Positions 57,027 to 64,000 of a stretch of 64,000 nt of DNA are shown here, one piece after another. Under the pieces are notes generated by a model. That model saw only the letters and a program-made list of their open reading frames with translations. It was not told the DNA's origin and did no database searches. Within the stretch, counting starts at the first letter, position 1; each line of letters starts with the position of its first letter. The stretch lies in NCBI GenBank assembly GCA_030411725.1, contig MU839841.1, positions 682,001-746,000 of the forward strand, given 5' to 3'. This stretch comes from Echria macrotheca (taxonomy: Eukaryota; Ascomycota; Sordariomycetes; Sordariales; Schizotheciaceae). Both the position numbers and the translations under genes were made by a program.

Positions 57027-59830
57027 TCAAATAGTCCACACCGGCGCCTTCACCAACACCTGTCTCCCCCTCACCTCAACCGTGACAAAGCCCGCAAACC
57101 GCACCTTACCAACAACGTCCGTTGTCCCCTTGGCAGGAGGCGCTGGCCCAACGTTAGCATCCGCTTCGTCCTTTTTGACACGAACAAGCATACCAGTTCT
57201 CCCCTTCTCACCCCTCCCCTTATCCTTCCCGCTATCCTTGCCCTCATCACCCCCATTATCCTCGCCCGCATCCGACGGCCGGTTCTCCAGCGCCGGGAGA
57301 CCCATCTTCTCCACTTCCATTGTACGCGCATCAATCGGCGACTCGGGCAGATGATAAATAATCGCAACGTCCCGGCTCTCCATGGGCATGTTGGCCGCAA
57401 TCCCGACCGCCAGCTCGACAATCATGCCCGCACTACCCTCCACCCCGGCCGGCGGCGGATCGCTCAGGTGCTGAAAGAGACAATTAGTCAAGCTATTCGT
57501 CGCCGCCCGCGTAAAGTCGAGCTTGTTCGTCTGCGCCTCGCCGCTGCGGAGCACATCCTGCAGGCCCTCGAGCGTCGCCATGCGCCAGCTGATCACTTTA
57601 CTGGTGAGCGCGTCAAACTCCTCTTGGCTGTTCATCGTGTAGCTAAAGTGCCGGATGTTCTGCTCAATCGCTTTCAACTGTCGGCTGAGCTCAAAGTTCA
57701 GCCCCGGGTGGAAACACCGGTTGAAAATCTCATCCACGAGCCAGCGCGTGATGACGGCCCGACCGACGGCCGTCATCTCCTGCTTGCCCGTCTTGATCGC
57801 GTCCGAGCTGACAAAGGGATCGAGCCAGCCCGGCAGCGTCACCCAGTCTTTCCGGATGTTGAATGACAGGTTGTTGATGGCCCCGTTGAGCCGGTTGAAT
57901 CGTGTCGTGTATTCGTTATCGTCCAGCGACGTGCGGCTCTGTGACATGCGCTGGTTGGCAAGAGCATTTTGGAGCTGCTCAACCTGTCCATTGAGATGTT
58001 CGATTTCCTTCTTGCCGTCGAAATACAGCCTCTTGACGTTTTTGTACTTGGTCACTGGAGAAAAGTCAGTCGTGCCATCTTTTAATCCTCAAACAATTAC
58101 ATACACAAATCTTTAAATGCTTTCTCTGGATCTTCCCCGCTGGTCGACGCCGGCTGGGGACTGTTGCGCCCTTGAATATCGCCTGGGCCGTCAAACTGCG
58201 ACGGCCTGTCGGCTGCTTGGGGCTGGCGGTACGGCTGGCCAGTCCCGGACCCTGCCCCCGCATTCGAGGGCGGTGGCGGTAGCGGGTTGTTCATGTTCGG
58301 GTTCCCGGCCGCTCGGTAGCTCGGTGGTGGCCCCGGCGGGGGTTGGATCGGGTCTCGCATCCCCTTCTCCGTCTCTTGCGAACGTCGTGGGGGTGGGGCA
58401 CCGCCGGTCGCGGGAGGCATAGCTTGCTGGGCCGACGGCGAGTTTTGCCTCCCGGAAAGATCCTGTGGATCGGTTGGTGTTGCGTAATTGACCGCCGGCG
58501 AAGGTTGTGGCGGCTGGATGCTGGGCTGGTCCGAATCAGTTACCGGCGACTCGTGCGACAGCTGCGAGACCGTCTCGGCGTTCTGTTGCTGCTGCGGATT
58601 GGCTAGGTGTCCGGCGTACAGGCCTGGGTTGCCACTTTGATATTGCAGTTGCTGCGGGTTGGCAAACTGGTATTGCTGCTGGGCAGGGTCAAACGTCTGC
58701 TGACCGTACTGCTGATGCTGACCTTCGGACGGAGATTGGCCCTGCAGCTGGATATGGCTCTGGCGCTGGTGGCGGTAGCCGACGTCGTCGGGCGAGTATG
58801 GCGACGCTTCCGAGTCGGACGGCGGGACGGAGCGGATCGTGGGGTTGTTATTCTGGACGCCGTGCAGATTGTGCGAGTGCAGCTCGCCGTCGGCGCCCGT
58901 GACGACGTACGACTCTCGACGAAACTCGCCCGTGCTCTGGTGCGGCGACGACTGCGATGCAGACGGCTGCTGCTGTTGCTGGTTTTGCCAGTCGACCGGC
59001 TGCTCTAGCGAGATCTGCGAGACACCAGACCGAATGGCGGGGGGAGGGGCCGGCGTCTGGCTTACTCGCTTCGAGGACTGACGACCTAAGCCCAAGCTGC
59101 CACCGGCGGTGTTGCTGATCGACGGTTGCGACGAGTGCTGCTGGTGGGCATCGGAGCCCCGGTTTGTTGCGCCCGTGAGGATGTTCTTGATCAGTTTCCG
59201 CGTCGACTGCTTGGTTCGCTGTGGCTGGGGCTGAGGTTGGGCCAGGGGCGGCTGCTGGGCGTAGTAGGCCTGCTGCGGCACCTGTCCGTGGGACGGTACG
59301 GGCGACAGCTGGAGTCCGCTGAGGTCTTCGGCCGAGCCTGAGCCGTCTTCGTATTGCTGTTGCGGCGGTTGGGGGTGTTGCTGCTGCTGTAGCAGGTATT
59401 GGGTCGAGACGGGTGAGATTTGCGTGCTTTGGGCGTAGCGGTGCGACTGCGAGCGTGTGACCTGGTCGGCAAAGTCAGCGTCGCGCTGGTCCCTCTGCTG
59501 GCGAGACTCGAGCGAGCCCGTGACCGTGTTGGAATGCTGAAGCTGCGAGATGTTGCCGGGATGGGGGCCGGCGGCCGGAGCGGTGCTGTAGAGGTTCAGC
59601 AGGTGGGGAGGGGGTTGTGGAGGATGGGCCTGAAAGGATTCGCTGGAGCTGAAGGCCGGGTTGGACAAGGCTGCTGCGGGGGGGTTTGCAGCGCCCGCTG
59701 CTGGATTCGGGCTGCTGCTGCCGCCAGTCGCACTCGCTGCCGCCGCTGCTGACACGCCGTCCTCGTCCGCCGTCGGCCCAGCTGGAAGATTGTGTTGAGA
59801 GCGGTTCTTGTTCGGCCAGTGGAACGGCAT
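57027..59830 (-). CDS. Conserved fungal coiled-coil protein with Gln/Pro-rich N-terminus, function unknown
   Basis: Predicted 917 aa in two exons, 59830-58105 and 58054-57027, with a 50-nt intron (donor GTATGT, acceptor CCAG). The start MPFHWPNKNRSQHNLP is the first ATG with protein-like sequence after a poor upstream extension. Residues 1-570 are disordered, rich in Gln, Pro and Ser, with Q5-type runs (QQQQQ) and a basic KQSTRKLIKNILTGATNR patch. A coiled coil follows at the exon junction (KDLLTKYKNVKRLYFDGKKEIEHLNGQVEQL, about 570-610). Next comes a folded alpha-helical C-terminal region (RFNRLNGAINNLSFNIRKDW; EMTAVGRAVITRWLVDEIFNRCFHPG; EEFDALTSKVISWRMATLEGL) and a variable acidic/Lys tail. 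The composition suggests a scaffold or regulator of transcription or morphogenesis. I do not recognise a named family. Confidence 0.75.
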
Positions 59831-61949
59831 TCTTCTGGACTCCGCACCACCCGGGAATTGCCTCGCGACCGTCGAGGCAGGCGATGGCTCGGTGTATGGA
59901 CGAGAGAAACGAACAGGGTGAGGAGGGGTCCAATGGCCGCAAATGGGAGCTGTGACAACCTTGCCTGGCCGCGAACGCGCGAGGAGGCGAGCTGCGCGCA
60001 GGGTCCGGGAGCCGTCGTGGAAGCGGTCGCAGGCAAGCTGGAGACAGCTCGACAAAGTTGCGACTTGCGACTTGCGACTCGCTAGTCGCCGTGACTGTTA
60101 CGCACCACGCTGTTGCTGCTGCTGCTACTGCTGATGCAGTGGAGGAGGGATAAGACGACACACACCACGGAATCGCATGGGGTCCAGCTAACTATCGACG
60201 GCAGCTATCGCAATCGGCGCCCCTCACGGCTGCAACGCGCGGATCCAATGGCTTGTCGACCGGCTGGGCATTGGCCGCCGAAGACAGGGGCGCCGTCCTG
60301 CGTCGTTTTCTGCCCTTTTCTGCTTCGGCCTTGGTCGTCGAGCCCGACTCTGAAAGGGGCTGTGCAGCGTCGCTCCACCGAGTGAGAACACCTCTCTTTT
60401 CAGGAACGGCCAGTGGCAGCTTTCTGCATTCGGTGCAGCTGCGGCGCCCCTTCGCGAATAGGAGACACCCTCGCAACGCGGCAGTTTGCCAAGACAATTT
60501 TGGGCTTGCGGCTGGCCTTGCCGTGTCCGGCACGGGGGTTTGCAGCGGGTCCGTCGGTGGTCGTCGACACCGGAGGAGGTTTAACTTGGAAACAAGGCGC
60601 GTGGATGGTGACGATGGACCGTTGCAGAGTCGGCGAGCCTCCGAATCCAGCAGCTGAATGGAAATGATGGAATAAAGTGTGCCGTTCGGAGTCCCGGGTC
60701 ATTCCCTGAATCCTGATGGTGCCTGTCCCTTGCCCCCCATTGGGATCCATCCCACTTCAGTCTTGGTCCCTGAAATCCAGAACAATTGCCTCGTTATGCC
60801 CACTATCTTGCTACCGTTGCCATTGACCAGCCTTGTAATAAGCCATCTAAGATTGCCGATCGAGGTGTAATATCGGCTTCATAGGGTACTGGTCCCCGGA
60901 TCTATTTTGCGTCCAACCATTTTGGCTGTTCTTCGGGTGAGATCGCCGAGTTATGGCAAGAGGTAATGGGGGCCAAAACTTTCTAGTACCATCTTCCGTG
61001 CCTCTTCCTTAGCCTGCGCGATTCGGATGCCCGGGGCTGAACCTGGACAGCTCGAGATTCACGAATCAGGATGGACATCTCGCCACCGAACAATATCAAC
61101 GAAGCCAAAATCATGGCTGCGCTGCTTGATGCTGTTCCACTGCATATGTCTGGCGCGTCCTGGTGAGCTTTCTGGTGCTTGTCAGGGCGTCATCCAGCTC
61201 AGCAAGAAACGACAGTCCGCACTCGGAATGGCTACCGTATCCTTTCCTTTCTGCAAGACCAGTCTCGACTGAGTATAGCTTCGTCCAGAACGTGATGGTT
61301 GTTGACCGTGAAGCTGTACGGCGCCGCAACCCCGCATCTCACGTCGATATTCGATAGGTAGTGGGGGAAAGCTGGGCGAACGCTAGGGGATCCGCCTGTT
61401 GAGCTTGAGCTGTCTAATTTTAGCAGCGGATGCAGGGTACACTGTAGTTTGGCTGCTTTACTGTTACTCTACACTACATGGGGTTGAGGTCAGCCAGGCC
61501 GTCCCGAGCAAAGAACGGCGTGGCGAATGTTGTCCATCTTGCATCTCTTAGGACAACATTTCCACTTTGTTTCCCAGGCCATTGTCCCCGACTCGAGGCC
61601 AGGTGCAGATGTCGGCTTGAGTCTGCATCGTGGCAGTGCGACTCGAGCGAGACAAAGTAGCAATCATGCAGCACTAGCCAAGGCAATGCTGACGCCGTCA
61701 GCCAGCTTCCAGCAACATATCCCACCGACAACTGACAGCATCTAAGTAAGACAATGGCATTTGGGGAGAGAAGCCCGTGTTTGTTTCCAGCCAGCTGTAC
61801 GTTTGATGCTGCCAAGCGGGTCGTGCAGATTCAGGGACCAATGAGTCACTTCAAGAGATGGCATCCAAGATGGCATCTCTGAAAGATCGGATTACATGCG
61901 TCTGCAAGTTGTCTCCCCAGCAAGTTTTTTGAGTATCGCCGCTTCTAGC
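59831..61949. other. Intergenic, about 2.1 kb
   Basis: Promoter and leader of the minus-strand coiled-coil gene, then spacer up to the GNAT gene. Overlapping frames on both strands (for example 60253-60657 +, 60400-60750 -, 61474-61815 -) have no domains and mutually exclusive support. No gene is called. Confidence 0.45.
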
Positions 61950-62570
61950 ATGGAGACTACGGCCCAGGCAACCATTTGGACAGACCGACTTTGTCTCGTT
62001 CCGCTTTCAGATGACCATCTCGAGCACGAGATCCAGCTCGACTCCGATCCCGACGTCGTCAAATACATCGGAAATGGCCGTCCACGCTCACGCTCTGTCG
62101 TTGAACGCCTCCACCAAGAGAGGATGGCGGCGGCCAAGTTAGCCCATGGCCAAGGGTTTTGGGCTGGTTTCCTGCGGCCAGACTCGAGCTCGTCCGCTGG
62201 TAACAAGAACGGAACCGGCGAGTTTGTCGGATGGTGGATTCTCGAACCTCCTCAACGTCAAGACCAAGGCCCCCGGGACAATCGCGCTGAGCTAGGCTAC
62301 CGTCTGATGAAGAAGTTCTGGAGGCAGGGCCTGGCCAAGGAGGGCGCGAAGGCATTGATCAGACACGGTTTCGAACACCTTGGTCTTGTCAGCATCTATG
62401 CCGAGACCATGGCCGTGAATGAAGCCAGTCGGGCTACCATGAGGAGTCTCGGGATGAAGCATGTGAGGACGTTCTATCTGCATTTTGACGAGAAAATTGA
62501 AGGGTGGGAAGAAGGCGAGGTCGAGTACGCCATTACCGTGGAGGGTTGGCAGGCCTTGGCAAACAACTAA
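61950..62570 (+). CDS. GNAT-family N-acetyltransferase (RimJ/RimL type)
   Basis: 206 aa from METTAQATIWTDRL. The frame is open 18 codons upstream, with an ATG at 61896, but that segment is not typical of the fold. The Acetyltransf_3 pattern is visible: TDRLCLVPLSDDHLE, PDVVKYIGNGRP, a Trp-Trp core GWWILEPP, AELGYRLMKKFWRQGLAKEGAKALIRHGF (acetyl-CoA pyrophosphate-binding loop RQGLAKEG), and VNEASRATMRSLGMKHVRTFYL near the end. The enzyme transfers acetyl from acetyl-CoA to an amine; the substrate is unknown. It has no intron and stands alone between two long intergenic stretches. Confidence 0.87.
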   Translation: METTAQATIWTDRLCLVPLSDDHLEHEIQLDSDPDVVKYIGNGRPRSRSVVERLHQERMAAAKLAHGQGFWAGFLRPDSSSSAGNKNGTGEFVGWWILEPPQRQDQGPRDNRAELGYRLMKKFWRQGLAKEGAKALIRHGFEHLGLVSIYAETMAVNEASRATMRSLGMKHVRTFYLHFDEKIEGWEEGEVEYAITVEGWQALANN

Positions 62571-63530
62571 GCTCTAGTCTCGAATGTTAAGTCCTTTCTT
62601 GTGTCTGAAAAGTGATATTGAACCGAGTCGGAAGTAGTGAAACCAAGTTGATTGTAGAGCGAGATCAACTTTGGAGTCCGATATTCGCACTCTGACCCAT
62701 ATATCTGTAATCGTACCTAGGTAAGCTGACTACGCTGTCCCAGGAGCCAATCTTCCCGAGCGATTACGGCGCGATACTTGAATTGTGTGGAATGGAATGG
62801 CCAACAAAATGGAAGAATGTAGCACAAGTTCTTTGTCCCCAAAATTGATCTACAGGAGTCGCGGCCGCGGATTGGTCGATGCTGTAAATTGGTCCCTGGC
62901 CGCGTATTGAACACCTCGTCCCATAGGCAACTATCCACCTGTTGGGAGCCAGCCAATGCTACTTTGGACATGTTCTCCCGAACGCCCGTAATTGCATCCA
63001 GAGCCGATCGATCATGCTGTCGTGCGCGGGCCTGTGCAACGGAATTGCAGGACTGGAAGGAACGACGGCGAGGCCACCCAGCGGTGAGCGGCCTCGGTCC
63101 ACAGCATTCGGTGACGGGCAGCAGCCGTGTGGATAACATTTCTGCTTCTGACGTTTCTTCCGCTATTTGACATTCTCGCTGTTCTCTCGTCTTTGCTGTT
63201 AAATCTGGGTGTCGTTGAACCAACCGCCTCGATTCGCTTCATCCCGCCAACAACACCACGGGTTCTAGACATTGGACGAAGCGAGATTTTGTTTGCAATT
63301 GTCATTCCAGCTGTCACTCTGTTGATCTCTGTTTTTTTCTTGCATTTCTGCTGCTACTTAAGCTATTCTTCTGTTAGACCAGTCCTTCACTTGAATCTTC
63401 AGTCACAGACTGCCGTCGAGACAACGAGGGCCCAATTGCTTGTTATCTTTAGGATTCTTACAGTCGCTTCTTTCAATTCTTCTGAAAAGCCGCGAGACTC
63501 AGCCTAGAGACTCCGATATACCAAAGTACC
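62571..63530. other. Intergenic between the GNAT and secreted-protein genes
   Basis: About 960 bases with no gene seen. A plus-strand frame (63127-63507) is hydrophobic but lies in the leader region of the next gene. The palindromic CCTAGG at 62717 is isolated. Confidence 0.5.
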
Positions 63531-64000
63531 ATGTTCGCACCGGGGCTCATCCTCTCCGCCTTCGCAGCCTCGTCTCTAGCCTCCGCCATCCCCCGGTCTC
63601 AAGGGAGTGTGCTGGACACCCGAATGATGACCACAGAGCTCTCCATCCTCGCACAGTTCGAATTCGCCCCATACGAACTCACCAACATCTGTCTGGACTG
63701 CAAGCGCCCCAACGCCACGGCGAATTACGGATGCGAGGTCAAGTGTAAGCTTTTACCCCTGAGAAACAGGCACCGCGCTGACAGCCGGCAGTCGACTGGC
63801 ATGATCCCAACTCGGTGAGACAAAACAATGTCTCGTCGTGCGCCTGCCAGTACTCTTGGACCTGGGACGGCGTCAGCGTCATCGGCGGGGATAGTGACGG
63901 GTCGGACGTCCCGTATGAGACGTGCTGGAAGGACGAGCGGACGTATTTCGAGATGGCTCTCGTGACGTTTGAGCAGCCGGGGAATTTTACATTGAAGCTG
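63531..64000 (+). CDS. Cys-rich small secreted protein, partial (cut by window end)
   Basis: Exon 1 63531-63744, a 47-nt phase-1 intron (donor GTAAGC, branch GCTGAC, acceptor CGGCAG) and exon 2 from 63792 to beyond the window. MFAPGLILSAFAASSLASAIPR is a signal peptide of about 20 residues. The mature part has regularly spaced cysteines (ICLDCKRP, YGCEVK, SCACQYSW, ETCWKD) and many Asn, Asp and Trp residues. It ends in the window at about residue 141 (PGNFTLKL). No family was recognised. It could be a small secreted effector-like or cell-surface protein. The 3' part is missing. Confidence 0.7.

Noticed and set aside
60253..60657. Frames in the 60-61.9 kb spacer
   Set aside because: Short, low-motif, on both strands; no splice support to neighbours.

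Overview
This window is nuclear DNA of a filamentous ascomycete (Pezizomycotina, most likely a Sordariomycete of the Sordariales type). The evidence is short spliceosomal introns (mostly 44-110 nt, with GTRNGT donors and CTRAC-type branch sites), long UTRs and intergenic spaces, GC-rich coding exons, and fungal-specific proteins (Bni4, Rix1, Ypp1, Pfs2, Pex8, Efm4). No rRNA, tRNA, CRISPR array or intact transposon was recognised. Gene models were built by eye, joining exons at consensus splice sites so that the reading frame and conserved motifs are kept; no alignment was run.

Layout. 0.6-3.3 kb: a Bni4-like septum/cell-wall scaffold (-) with a probable 5'-UTR intron. 3.3-15.3 kb: a gene-poor stretch with two secreted enzymes on the minus strand, a CE5 acetylxylan esterase/cutinase and a GPI-type GH16 glucanase. 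15.3-28 kb: a WW-domain protein (+), RIX1 (-), YPP1 (+), the mitochondrial nuclease NUC1 (-) and a ZRT3-like vacuolar zinc transporter (+). 28-41 kb: an SDR oxidoreductase (-), PFS2 (-), a DGAT1-type MBOAT acyltransferase (+), the isoprenylcysteine methyltransferase STE14 (-), a TMEM170-like protein (-), PEX8 (+) and a doubtful small acidic/Lys-rich gene (+). 41-43 kb: simple repeats and an N10 assembly gap inside homopolymer artefacts. 43-53.7 kb: TFIIIA (-), RPB6 (+), RPS3/uS3 (-), a myotubularin phosphatase (+) and the PP2A A-subunit (+). 53.7-64 kb: a long intergenic stretch with short inverted repeats, the EFM4 methyltransferase (-), a conserved coiled-coil protein of unknown function (-), a GNAT acetyltransferase (+) and the start of a Cys-rich secreted protein (+) cut by the window edge.

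Most genes are housekeeping, and there is no operon-like or cluster-like pathway. Several pairs are head-to-head with short shared promoters: RIX1/YPP1, TMEM170/PEX8, TFIIIA/RPB6 and RPS3/YMR1. TFIIIA/RPB6 joins two parts of the RNA polymerase III machinery.

The most unusual structure is in intron 1 of PFS2. It holds seven tandem, degenerate 48-bp (16-codon) repeats that stay open in frame with exon 2, behind an ATG in good context. This suggests an alternative N-terminus or a captured minisatellite. No clearly new defence, mobile or biosynthetic system was found.
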